From Streptomyces sp. NBC_00464 (lineage in GTDB: Bacteria; Actinomycetota; Actinomycetes; Streptomycetales; Streptomycetaceae): a stretch of DNA of 64,000 bases. Where the stretch lies: contig NZ_CP107900.1 of the NCBI RefSeq assembly GCF_036013915.1, positions 124,001 through 188,000 of the forward strand, written 5' to 3'. This document shows positions 25,418 through 33,556 of this stretch, one piece after another (positions within the stretch are counted from its first letter, which is position 1; each line of letters starts with the position of its first letter). A model generated the notes under the pieces. That model saw only the letters and a program-made list of their open reading frames with translations, made no database searches and was not told where the DNA came from. A program made the translations under genes and the position numbers.

Positions 25418-25837
25418 CTACCGCCTGGGCGGGGTGAGCCGTGCAGGCCAGACGGTGATCAGGTCTCCGTCGTGGCTGACGGTTCGTCCGGGGTGCGCGG
25501 CTTGGACGGCGCTGTGGTCCCGCGCGTCGAAGCGGCCTCGGATGACGACCGCTTCGGGCTCATGGGAGACGCCCGTGGTGCCGAGCGGCCAGACAACGAT
25601 CTCGGACCCGCAGCGGGTTACATGCCGCCAGGGATAGATCGTTTGGACGGCCTGCAGGGCTTCGTCGTCGAATTTCCCGGTGAGTCGAACGAGCGTGTGG
25701 TGCCGGACGGTGCTGTGTATGCCGGGCGGCCATGGTGGGCAGATCGACCGGCGCGGGGGAGTGCCGGCCGATTGACTGCTCGGCTCGCGCGTCGCAAGAC
25801 GTTCCCGTGCGTGAATGGTTGACGGCGCCCGAGACAT
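25418..25837 (-). CDS. Small hypothetical protein with an internal duplication
   Basis: Up to 139 residues; the start is uncertain because the first 40 residues are low complexity. Two copies of a beta-helix-beta unit of about 38 residues are visible: VRLTGKFDDEALQAVQTIYP ... EIVVWPLG and VVIRGRFDARDHSAVQAAHP ... LITVWPA. The repeat has no name that I know. A strong terminator follows. Function unknown. Confidence 0.5.
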   Translation of the reverse strand: MSRAPSTIHARERLATREPSSQSAGTPPRRSICPPWPPGIHSTVRHHTLVRLTGKFDDEALQAVQTIYPWRHVTRCGSEIVVWPLGTTGVSHEPEAVVIRGRFDARDHSAVQAAHPGRTVSHDGDLITVWPARLTPPRR

Positions 25838-26156
25838 ACAGATTCCCCATCTAATTGCGGCGGCATGGTTCTCTTCCTTCGATCATCTTTGCGCATGGGA
25901 ACTATATCGTTGCGGAAGCGAAGTGCAAGGTTGGGTGACCATCACGCTCAAGTCCTGCACACCAGCCCCCCCACTCCGGGGAGCGACCCCTCAGGAAGCA
26001 ACCGGGGCACGGCGCTTGGCGAGGCGGCCTCTGTGCCGTTCAAGCTGGGAAGACCGGTGTCAGCCAGGAGGGTGCTCTCCGCCAATCCAGCTGCGCGACG
26101 CCCGTCGGGCCCGGTTAGCGTGCCGACTCCGAATCGGAGAGACAAGGGGAGAGCGC

Positions 26157-26516
26157 TTGAGCGCGATCACCTACACCGTCGACATCACCTGGTCCGACGT
26201 TGAGGCGATTGAGCGGTTCGTAGGAGAACGCATCCACCTGCAGGTCGAGCAGTATCCGGCGGAAAGCCCGGAGGGTCGGACTGCGAGGGCGCTTGGTGCA
26301 CTGGTGAGCGACTCGGTGTTGGATGCGAGCCTCGCGCTGGAGGTCGACGAACCAGCGATCACAGACGACAAGCTTCAGCTGCAGCACCAGCTGAAGGAAG
26401 CCTGGCGCCGTCTCGTAATGGCTTCACGGTGCTGGCAGACGGATCGCGGCTATCAGAACGACCGCTGGCGGACCGTCACCCACACGGACGCAACCTACGA
26501 GCGCGCCCTCCGTTGA
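26157..26516 (+). CDS. Hypothetical protein (119 aa), TTG start
   Basis: The frame is open from 25815, but only from TTG 26157 does it look coding: LSAITYTVDITWSDVEAIER with AGGGGAG placed 7 bases upstream. The product is acidic and helical, with ESPEGRTARALGALVSDSVL and a Trp-containing C-terminus. No family recognised. Confidence 0.55.
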   Translation: MSAITYTVDITWSDVEAIERFVGERIHLQVEQYPAESPEGRTARALGALVSDSVLDASLALEVDEPAITDDKLQLQHQLKEAWRRLVMASRCWQTDRGYQNDRWRTVTHTDATYERALR

Positions 26517-26863
26517 AACGTCCCGGCTGCCGTGCAGGGTTCTACCCGGTGAATGCGGTTCATGAAGCCTGGGGAAGCCTCAGATGCTCCCCGTCAACCG
26601 TCGCCGCACGGGCGACTCGGGGGCAGCCGAGCGCACACGAGCCAGTAACCCCAGGGCGGCGACGCTCCGGAGCCAGCCAGGAAGCTCACATTCGCGCACG
26701 GCCGATCAGCCACATCGCGAGCTGATCGGCCAGGTGCACACACCTGCGCGCGCTCCTGACCTGACCGGTGGTTGAAGGCCGGAGGCCGTCCGCCGCGGTT
26801 GCCGAGTAACACGCGCTCACGTCAGATTCTACAAACAGGCACTCGTCGTTGGTCTGCTGTCGC
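26517..26863. other. Intergenic stretch with a hairpin
   Basis: About 350 bases between convergent genes. GCCGATCAGC (26701-26710) and GCTGATCGGC (26721-26730) form a perfect 10-bp stem with a 10-base loop, a likely terminator for one or both flanking genes. Nothing else recognised. Confidence 0.5.
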
Positions 26864-27688
26864 TCAGCCCTGCAGGAACTCGCGGGCACCGCGCAGCGTG
26901 GTGCGCAATTGCCGCTGGGTCGTCTGGCTGTCGAGGCGTACGTCGAGAGCCCCGGGAACCGTGCTCTCTGCCCGCAGGCCGGCGCGCAGACGGGAGGCGT
27001 CGAGACCATCGCGCCTGGCAATGAGGACGCCGAGTTCGTGGCGGCTCAGGGCGTCGGTCCCGGCGAGATGGTGGATACCTGCTGCGTCGCTCGACGTCAG
27101 TTCCAGCAGCGCGGCAGCCAGGTCCGAGACATGGACCGGGCAGCGGATGTCGTCGGTGAACAGGGCGCAATCAACTGTGTCGGCGGCGAGTTGGTGCACC
27201 AGGCGCTCGTGCACGGATTGTCCGTGGCCGATGATCAGCGACGTACGGGCGACAACGGCCTTCGGGTGCACGACGAGGACCCCGGTCTCCGCCGCGGCCT
27301 TCGCTGCGCCGTACGGGGTGACGGGGTCCGGGAGACACGCCTCGTCGTAGTGGACTCGGCCGGCTCCGGAGAACACCGCGTCGGTGGAGACGTGCACCAT
27401 GCGCGTTCCGTGCTTCGCAGCGACTATCGCGAGCTGGAGTGGTCCTTCCGCGGTGATCGCCCAGTCGGCCCGGCCGCTCGATGCGTTGATGACAACGTGC
27501 GGGTTCACCTCGGCCATGACGGCGTCCAAGTTTCCCGCGTCCCGTAGATCGAGGGGGCACCATGCGGTCGGGGAGGCGTCGCCCGGCTCGGTCGCGTACG
27601 TCGCGACCGTCGTGATCCCTGCCGTTGTCGCCTGCCGGACCAGCTCGGATCCCAGAAAACCGCTGCCGCCGACGATCAGAATTGTCAT
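26864..27688 (-). CDS. RmlD-like NAD(P)-dependent sugar reductase (SDR family)
   Basis: 274 residues from ATG 27688. The Rossmann motif ILIVGGSGFLGSELVRQA starts the chain; the SDR catalytic pair is YGAAKAAAE, and MVHVSTDAVFSGAGRVHYDE carries the active-site Ser/Thr strand of the dTDP-4-dehydrorhamnose reductase (RmlD) group. Such enzymes reduce keto-sugar nucleotides. It lies downstream of a GNAT and a UDP-sugar dehydrogenase gene on the same strand, about 100 bp from the GNAT gene, consistent with a sugar-modifying set. Substrate not predictable from sequence. Confidence 0.8.
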   Translation of the reverse strand: MTILIVGGSGFLGSELVRQATTAGITTVATYATEPGDASPTAWCPLDLRDAGNLDAVMAEVNPHVVINASSGRADWAITAEGPLQLAIVAAKHGTRMVHVSTDAVFSGAGRVHYDEACLPDPVTPYGAAKAAAETGVLVVHPKAVVARTSLIIGHGQSVHERLVHQLAADTVDCALFTDDIRCPVHVSDLAAALLELTSSDAAGIHHLAGTDALSRHELGVLIARRDGLDASRLRAGLRAESTVPGALDVRLDSQTTQRQLRTTLRGAREFLQG

Positions 27689-27787
27689 CTGCGTAACCGT
27701 AGCCCCGTGGGCCCCACGGCGAAGGCGGTCACCCCGGTGTTCGGGTGTGACCGCCTCTGCCGTCAGCATGCCTGGCAGCCCGGGCGA

Positions 27788-28249
27788 CTACGCCTGTGGC
27801 TGCCAGACGTAGCGGACGTCGGGCTCGCGCTCGTCGTTGCGCTGCCCATCGGTGCGCTCGGCCTCGGTGAAGCCGTGCCGTTGGTAGAAGCGCCGGGCCG
27901 GGCCGTTGACCTGGAACGTCCACAGCAACAGGCCGTCCGGCTGCTGTCGCTTGGCCAGGGACATGAACCGGTCGCCGAGGCCCCGTCCGCGCCATTCCGA
28001 TTCGAGGTAGAGCTGCTTCAGCTCGTCGCCTTTGAGCACCAGGAGCCCCACCACGCTGTTCCCGGTGACGGCCACCCAGGTGTCGTACTGCGGCACGAGC
28101 ACGCGGGCGAACCAGTCCCGCACCTCGGCTTTGCCGTGTGCGCAGCGCACGGTTGGCAAAGCCGAGGCGTAGGAGCGCAGCCACACATCGGCTGCAGCGT
28201 GTGCGTCGGCGGCGTGGGCCCGGCGGAGGAGAACGTCGTCGCTGCTCAT
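27788..28249 (-). CDS. GNAT N-acetyltransferase
   Basis: 153 residues from ATG 28249, 14 bp after the dehydrogenase gene. Motif A with the acetyl-CoA pyrophosphate loop is EWRGRGLGDRFMSLAKRQQP, and motif B is NGPARRFYQRHGFTEAERTD. GNATs transfer acetyl from acetyl-CoA to an amine. In this setting, next to an aminotransferase and UDP-sugar dehydrogenase, an amino-sugar acceptor is possible but unproven. Confidence 0.85.
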   Translation of the reverse strand: MSSDDVLLRRAHAADAHAAADVWLRSYASALPTVRCAHGKAEVRDWFARVLVPQYDTWVAVTGNSVVGLLVLKGDELKQLYLESEWRGRGLGDRFMSLAKRQQPDGLLLWTFQVNGPARRFYQRHGFTEAERTDGQRNDEREPDVRYVWQPQA

Positions 28250-28263
28250 GGCGCGGGCCGGTT

Positions 28264-29586
28264 CTACTTCCCCGGACGCCCGAGCTGGTGGACGGTCCAG
28301 CCCGTCGCGCGCCAGGGCTCGGGGTCGAGGGTGGTGCGGCAGTCGACGAGGAGGGGGTTGGCCGGGCGGTCCACCAGGGCGTGGGGGTCGGCCTGCCGGT
28401 ACTCGGGCCATTCGGTGGCCAGGACGACGAGTTCCGCGCCGTCGACGGAGGCCTCCAGGTCGTCGGTGTAGTCCAACTCCGGGTTGCGGACCATCGCCGT
28501 GGGCACGGCCTGCGGGTCGTGGACGGTGACGGTGGCGCCGGCCTGCTGGAGGGCCTGGGAGAGCGCGAGGGCTGGGGAATCGCGTACGTCGTTGGTGCCG
28601 GGCTTGAACGCGGCGCCCCACACGGTGATCCGGGTGTCCTTGATGGGGCGGTCGCCCAGGGCACGGCTGATGAGGCCGAGGGCGACGTCGGTGCGGTTCT
28701 CGTTGATCTCCTCGGCGGCGCGCAGGAGGGTCGCGGCCTGTTCGGCGCCGAGCTGCAGGGCGGATGCAGTGAAAGCGCGGACGTCCTTGGGGAGGCAGCC
28801 TCCTCCGTAGCCAATGCCGGGCCGCATGCCGCCGGCGCCGATGCGGGGGTCGATGCCGAGGATGTCCACAATCTGGGAGACGTCGCCGCCCGCAGCCTCG
28901 CACATGTCGGCGACGGCGTTGATGTAGCTGATCTTCAGGCCGAGGAAGGTGTTCGCGGCGCCCTTGGCCAGCTCGGCGGTCTGCGGGTCGGTGACGAAGA
29001 TCGGAACGCCCGTGTCGATGATCCCGGCGTACACCGCACGGATCGCCTTCTCGCCCTCAGCGGTGGTGACGCCGGCGATGAGCCGGTCCGGGCGGAGGGT
29101 GTCCTCGACTGCGTGGCCCTCGCGCAGGAACTCAGGGTTCCACACGACGTCGACCTGGTTGCCGGCGGGGGCCAGGCGCTGCGCGAGGGCGGTGACCTGG
29201 CTGGTGGTGCCGACGGTGACGGTGGACTTCCCGACGATCGTGGACGCACGGTCGAGGTGGGGGGCGAGCTGGCGGATCGCGCCGAAGACCTGTGCGGTGT
29301 CGTAGGAGCGGCCGTCTGCGTCGATGGGGGTGCCGACGCCGATGAAGTGCAGCTCGGCGAATTCGGCGGCCTCGCGAATGTCGGTGGTGAAGCGCAGACG
29401 TCTGCTCTGCGTGTGGCGGGCGAGTAGCTCGGGCAGGCCGGTCTCGTAGATGGGGCATTCGCCGGCGTTGAGTCGATCGACCTTGGCCTGGTCGACGTCC
29501 ACGCCGATGACCTCGTGGCCGAGCTCTGCCATCGCCGCAGCGTGCGGGATGCCGAGGTGACCGCAGCCGATCACGGAAACGCGCAT
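28264..29586 (-). CDS. UDP-glucose/GDP-mannose-type nucleotide-sugar dehydrogenase
   Basis: 440 residues from ATG 29586. The N-terminal NAD site is VSVIGCGHLGIPHAAAMAE; the central domain has WNPEFLREGHAVED; the catalytic Cys is in GIGYGGGCLPKD; the C-terminal UDP-binding domain has WGAAFKPGTNDVRDSPAL. The enzyme oxidises a nucleotide sugar C6 alcohol to an acid with two NAD+. Length and all key residues are normal. A very strong hairpin lies 20 bases upstream of the start codon, leaving room for only an AAGGAC ribosome-binding site. Confidence 0.92.
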   Translation of the reverse strand: MRVSVIGCGHLGIPHAAAMAELGHEVIGVDVDQAKVDRLNAGECPIYETGLPELLARHTQSRRLRFTTDIREAAEFAELHFIGVGTPIDADGRSYDTAQVFGAIRQLAPHLDRASTIVGKSTVTVGTTSQVTALAQRLAPAGNQVDVVWNPEFLREGHAVEDTLRPDRLIAGVTTAEGEKAIRAVYAGIIDTGVPIFVTDPQTAELAKGAANTFLGLKISYINAVADMCEAAGGDVSQIVDILGIDPRIGAGGMRPGIGYGGGCLPKDVRAFTASALQLGAEQAATLLRAAEEINENRTDVALGLISRALGDRPIKDTRITVWGAAFKPGTNDVRDSPALALSQALQQAGATVTVHDPQAVPTAMVRNPELDYTDDLEASVDGAELVVLATEWPEYRQADPHALVDRPANPLLVDCRTTLDPEPWRATGWTVHQLGRPGK

Positions 29587-29605
29587 TGCAGGTCGTCCTT
29601 GTCTG

Positions 29606-29639
29606 GTCGGGGGCACACCGACTTCGGTGTGCCCCCGAC
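29606..29639 (-). terminator. 16-bp perfect hairpin upstream of the dehydrogenase gene
   Basis: GTCGGGGGCACACCGA and its exact complement are separated by only two bases. On the minus-strand transcript it sits between the aminotransferase gene and the dehydrogenase start, so it either terminates the former or acts as an attenuator of the latter. Confidence 0.65.
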
Positions 29640-29751
29640 GCTATCGGTTGGCGAGTAGGGCCCAAGACGGGTTGCTCGCAGGTTCGTTGGAGTGTTCGAT
29701 CGGATGACCGCGGATCCGGTCGAGGCGCCAGCTTTGAGGCGGGCCGGCGGT

Positions 29752-31044
29752 TCAGTTCACGGCGTCCAGCGCGCCGGACAGCACGGTCGTCAGGAACTCG
29801 ATTTCCTCGTCAGTCGACGTCAGCGGGGGCGCGACGACGAGCCCTTCGCTCTTGGGGTCCCCGGCGCCAGTGAACGGGTAGAAGAACACGCCTCGTTCCT
29901 CCGCGGCCTTCATCACGGGCCAGAGCTGCCCCTGGGCGACCTCCACCCCGTAGAGGAAGCCTCGCCCGCGGATGTCCTTCACAGGCCCGACGCCGTTCAG
30001 CGACGTCATGGCCTCCCCGAGGCGTTGGCTGCGCGCTGCGAAGGCTGTGAAGTCCATCTCCTCCAGCTCGTCGAGGACGCCCAGGCACGCGGCTGCCATG
30101 AGGGGATGGGTGGCCATGGTGCCCATCGCGGGCAGCGGATCGGCGTCCTCATGCCGGATCCACCTGGCCACCTCGGGGGACACCAGCACCGCGCCGACGC
30201 TCGTGTATCCGGCGCCCAGCCCCTTGGAAAGGATCACGATGTCGGGCTCGCAGCCGTCCCAGTGGTGGCTGGCGAGCGGTGTGCCGGTGCGCCACATCCC
30301 GGTCAGGACCTCATCGTGGATCACGAGGACGTCCCGCTCCTGGCAAATCTCCGAGACCCGCCGGAGGTATCCGTCGGGCGGCACGAAGGCGCCACCGGTG
30401 GTCCCGTTGATGGGCTCGATCAACACCGCGGCAACGTTTTCGGCACCGCGGCGGTCGATCTCCTGTCCGATCTCGTCGGCGCACGAGACGTCGCAGTCGC
30501 GGTCTTCGTGGGCGTGCGTCGGCGGGTAGGGCGCTGGGAAGCCGGGGCCGAGGTCGAGGGCGTCCTCCGGGCGTGGCCTGCGGGCGTGGTTGCCGGCCAG
30601 GGCGAGGGTCAGCACCGACATCCCGTGGTAGCTCAACGTCGAGGTCAGAATGTCCCCGCGCCGCTTCCCGTTACGCACCCGGGTGATGTTGCGCACCAGG
30701 CCCACGGCCACCTCGACCCCGAGCGTTCCGCATGTTGTCAGCGCTACGGAGTCGTCGGGGCGGCGCACGGCGCGGCACAGACGCTCCATCAGTTCCATCT
30801 GGATGTGGGGCTGGACGACGGCGGCACCGCCGAAGGAGTAGCGGAAGAACTGCTTCTCGATCCGGGCGTGGACCTTGCTGCTGCTCTGGCCCACGTTGGT
30901 GCAGAGCAGTCCGCTCGATCCGTCGAAGATCCGGGTGCCGCCGACAAGGTGCAGCCAGGGGCCCTGTGCTCCCACGACTTCGAAGTCCGGCATGGGCCGG
31001 GATGACGTCAGCAGCCGCTCACGGTTGTGCGTGTACGAGTCCAC
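29752..31044 (-). CDS. Class III PLP-dependent aminotransferase
   Basis: 430 residues from GTG 31044, with AAGGGA upstream; a longer open frame exists but reads as shadow sequence. The PLP lysine lies in DIVILSKGLGAGYTSVGA, the cofactor-binding Asp in VLVIHDEVLTGMWRTG, and substrate-cofactor loop elements in STLSYHGMSVLTLALAG. Fold type I, subgroup III enzymes move amino groups onto aldehydes or ketones, including keto-sugars and cyclitols. It is preceded by a Sir2-like gene, each followed by a hairpin, and may work with the sugar genes downstream. Confidence 0.88.
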   Translation of the reverse strand: MDSYTHNRERLLTSSRPMPDFEVVGAQGPWLHLVGGTRIFDGSSGLLCTNVGQSSSKVHARIEKQFFRYSFGGAAVVQPHIQMELMERLCRAVRRPDDSVALTTCGTLGVEVAVGLVRNITRVRNGKRRGDILTSTLSYHGMSVLTLALAGNHARRPRPEDALDLGPGFPAPYPPTHAHEDRDCDVSCADEIGQEIDRRGAENVAAVLIEPINGTTGGAFVPPDGYLRRVSEICQERDVLVIHDEVLTGMWRTGTPLASHHWDGCEPDIVILSKGLGAGYTSVGAVLVSPEVARWIRHEDADPLPAMGTMATHPLMAAACLGVLDELEEMDFTAFAARSQRLGEAMTSLNGVGPVKDIRGRGFLYGVEVAQGQLWPVMKAAEERGVFFYPFTGAGDPKSEGLVVAPPLTSTDEEIEFLTTVLSGALDAVN

Positions 31045-31080
31045 TCTGGGGAATCCCTTCTCGGGTGTGCTCGCGGGGAT

Positions 31081-31111
31081 GGGGCCGCGCACGAGTGCGG
31101 TGCGCGGCCCC
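31081..31111 (-). terminator. Hairpin terminator after the Sir2-like gene
   Basis: GGGGCCGCGCAC (31081-31092) pairs perfectly with GTGCGCGGCCCC (31100-31111). It lies 17 bases after the Sir2-like stop codon on the minus strand and before the aminotransferase start. Confidence 0.65.
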
Positions 31112-31127
31112 GGGGGCGCCGCGCCGG

Positions 31128-32384
31128 TCAGGCGACAGGCCGGGCAGCAGGGACGTTCACGCCGAGCTGGGAGCACAGCTTGATGAGCGTGGGGATGGCC
31201 TCGGCCTTCACGATCACGTCGCCGTGCTGCGGGCCCTCCAGCGGATAGGGCATGTACTTGCCGAACTCCTCCAGACCTTCGGTGTCGATGAAGAAGACCT
31301 TCATGCCGCGCTCGCGGGCCCGTTTCTCGACCGACCGTCGGTCGGCGTGCAGGCCGACGACCAGGAGCGCCTTTGCCTCGGGGTGGAACGGCACGGGCGG
31401 GATCTTCTGGTCGTAGCGGCGCACGAAGCACTCGTCGAGGCCGGCCCGTGCGGCGAGCAGGTCGAAGTTGTGCTGGAGCACGGGGCCGACGAAGTGTCCG
31501 GCGTCGTGCAACGCCTTGAGCGCGTGGTGGGCGGCCGTCGGTTCGGCGAGGAAGCTGTCTCGGAACATTGTCACCAGCTCGTCGGCCTTCGCCGTGGCGT
31601 CGAGCAGCATCTCCCGCACGAGCGTGTCCTTCTGCGGGCTCAGGACGAACGGATGCGTGCCCTTCATGACGTTGTCGGTCCTGGTGGTGACCCGGTACGC
31701 CTGGTGCAGGAAGTGCAGCGGCGGGACGCCGGCCTCGACGCTCGTGCCGCAGCCGATCTCGACCTGGAACGGGAGGTGCTTGGACAGCGCGCTCAGGTCC
31801 TCGGAGTAGGTCGGGTTGCCACGCTCGTCCTTGATGCGGATGCCGCCCGCCAGCACGTTCCACGGCATCTGGCGCACGGTGCGCGTCACCGCGAAGTCCT
31901 CGGAGACGAACACGACGTCGAGCGAGGAGAACCCGGCCGGCGTGTCCCGCGAGGCTCGCTCGTCCTGCGGGTGCGTGTCGTACGGGGTGACAGTGACACG
32001 CAGGTCGCCCTTCGACCACATGGTGTCATCGACCTGCCGCCAGCCGCCCTCGGTGAGCCAGGAGCGGACGTTTGCGCGGTACTCGCTGATCTCGGCCCTT
32101 GGGGCGAGGACCGACGTGTACAGGTACAGGTCCGCGAGAACGAGTCGCGGCACCGGGAACGTGTAGTCGAGGTCGTACCGGTATCGGTAGTGCACGATGC
32201 GGCGGCGGCCCTGCTCGTCCTCGGACCAGCCGGACTGGACGGTGTTCGCCGGATCCTGCGTCCGGCGCCAAATGCCCTCCTCGATCGCCCGGGGCCGTTC
32301 GTGTCCGGCGCCGGCGAAGTACTTCTCCCAGGTTGTCACCTGGCTGGCATCGAGCTGTTCGATCACGGGATAGGGAAGGAACAT
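31128..32384 (-). CDS. Sir2-like protein with a long N-terminal domain
   Basis: 418 residues from ATG 32384, with the strong site AGGAGGACGAG. The first 200 residues are an unrecognised beta-rich domain. From about residue 205 the chain has VEIGCGTSVEAGVPPLHFLH, resembling the Sir2 GAGxS-x-GIP NAD motif, then VLQHNFDLLAARAGLDE in place of the QNID box and ALLVVGLHADRRSVEKRARE near the end. This suggests an NAD(H)-binding Sir2/DHS-like fold. The zinc-finger Cys of deacetylases are not apparent. With aminotransferase and sugar genes alongside, a biosynthetic role is more likely than deacetylation. Confidence 0.6.
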   Translation of the reverse strand: MFLPYPVIEQLDASQVTTWEKYFAGAGHERPRAIEEGIWRRTQDPANTVQSGWSEDEQGRRRIVHYRYRYDLDYTFPVPRLVLADLYLYTSVLAPRAEISEYRANVRSWLTEGGWRQVDDTMWSKGDLRVTVTPYDTHPQDERASRDTPAGFSSLDVVFVSEDFAVTRTVRQMPWNVLAGGIRIKDERGNPTYSEDLSALSKHLPFQVEIGCGTSVEAGVPPLHFLHQAYRVTTRTDNVMKGTHPFVLSPQKDTLVREMLLDATAKADELVTMFRDSFLAEPTAAHHALKALHDAGHFVGPVLQHNFDLLAARAGLDECFVRRYDQKIPPVPFHPEAKALLVVGLHADRRSVEKRARERGMKVFFIDTEGLEEFGKYMPYPLEGPQHGDVIVKAEAIPTLIKLCSQLGVNVPAARPVA

Positions 32385-32495
32385 CTCGTCCTCCTAGTGA
32401 GCTGTTGGAGTAGCGCGTGCTTCCGGGCTGGGCGCGGCTGCCATCCCGCTGCAACGCGGGGAGGCTGCTGGATGTGCGGTCGCGTGGCTGTGCTC

Positions 32496-32622
32496 GGAGG
32501 GCAGCATCCCGGGGCCGTGGACGTTGAAGGGCCGGATGATCCCGGTGTTCACTTTGAACTCGCGGCGGTAGGCCACGGTCATCGCTTCCAGGAACCGCTT
32601 GGCCTCCTGATAGCCGGACTGA
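32496..32622 (-). pseudogene. NAD-dependent epimerase/dehydratase, internal fragment
   Basis: About 40 codons read SGYQEAKRFLEAMTVAYRRE followed by GIIRPFNVHGPGM. This is the SDR YxxxK catalytic helix and the next strand of a nucleotide-sugar epimerase or decarboxylase. Both ends break off into other sequence. It lies upstream of the Sir2-like gene, where an intact epimerase would fit the sugar cluster, so the cluster is probably missing a gene. Confidence 0.6.
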
Positions 32623-32710
32623 ACATGGCGCGGACGCGGGCGGTGAGATCCTGCATGTCGGTGGCCGGCACTCGGGCCGCAGGCATGTGGGGAAGGACGA
32701 AGGTGCTCAT
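32622..32710 (-). pseudogene. Truncated gene start fused to the epimerase fragment
   Basis: An ATG at 32710 overlaps the stop of the ATPase gene (ATGA) and starts MSTFVLPHMPAARVPATDMQ and DLTARVRAMF before sense is lost near 32622. It looks like the 5' end of an unrelated small gene that used to follow the ATPase, joined by deletion to the epimerase fragment. Confidence 0.45.
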
Positions 32711-33246
32711 GCCCTCACCCCTGCCACTGCAGCACGAGGATGCTGTGACGTGCTGTCGGTGACGGCGGCCGGTGGAGGGACGTTGGCGAAGCCCTGGTGG
32801 GCAGGGAGCGAGCACCAGGTGGATGTGCCGTCGTCGCTCGTACCCCAGGCGTCGGACAAGGCGTCGACGAGGTGTAAGCCGCGGCCGTCCTCGTCGTCCA
32901 GGGCCGTGTTCCGCAGTTCGGGGGCCGCCGGGTTGCCGTCGCGCACTTCGATCACGAAGTGGCTGACGGAGAAGTACAAGCGCACGCGGATGTCGCCCCG
33001 ACCATGCTGGAAGGCATTCGTGACGAGCTCACTGACCAGGAGTTCGGCTGTCTCCACCAGGCGAGGGTGGCGCCACGCCCGCAGCGACGTTGCGATGATC
33101 CGCCGGAACTTTCTCGGCCAGAGCGCTTCTGCTGCCGAGAGGCCACCGCTGTGGCCGGTCGGCGCCCGCCCGATGGACATGTCGAGGCCGATACGCACAG
33201 CGCGAGGGCAGGCGCTGGTCCGTACAGCAGTCGCAGTCATCATCAT
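32707..33246 (-). CDS. RsbW/SpoIIAB-like HATPase-c protein (anti-sigma factor type)
   Basis: 179 residues. The GHKL ATP-binding boxes are ELLVSELVTNAFQHGRGD (N box), EVRDGNPAAPE (G1) and EDGRGLHLVDALSDAWG (G2). There are hundreds of such single-domain ATPases in Streptomyces, some acting as anti-sigma kinases, many of unknown target. No sigma or anti-anti-sigma gene is adjacent. The gene is divergent from the XRE regulator and shares the 310-bp region 33247-33556 with it. Confidence 0.85.
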   Translation of the reverse strand: MMMTATAVRTSACPRAVRIGLDMSIGRAPTGHSGGLSAAEALWPRKFRRIIATSLRAWRHPRLVETAELLVSELVTNAFQHGRGDIRVRLYFSVSHFVIEVRDGNPAAPELRNTALDDEDGRGLHLVDALSDAWGTSDDGTSTWCSLPAHQGFANVPPPAAVTDSTSQHPRAAVAGVRA

Positions 33247-33556
33247 GCTGAGCCCTTCAATGTGTGGGTCCTCAAAGCACCGCGGTATGACCCGGAGTAC
33301 CGGCCGCCATCGGTTGCACGGCGGCCACGGTCGCTCCCTCCGTCAGAGAACGACCGGCCCCGACGGGGGTGACAGGGCCGGTCTCCTCTTGGCCGCCGCG
33401 CCGGAGTCGACTCGGTGGCTGCTACTCAGTCAACGAGCCAAGGGAGAAGGGCGACAGGAAGAGTTCCACGTTCGTTCCCGCCCACTACCCGGAAGACTTT
33501 GCGTCTGCTTTACACGGCACCTGTCGCCAACGTGATGGCGGCGCTACTTTCGGTGG

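Noticed and set aside
31045..32019. Long upstream extension of the aminotransferase frame
   Set aside because: It overlaps the Sir2-like gene in another frame and gives Arg/Pro-rich nonsense; the GTG at 31044 has a proper ribosome site.
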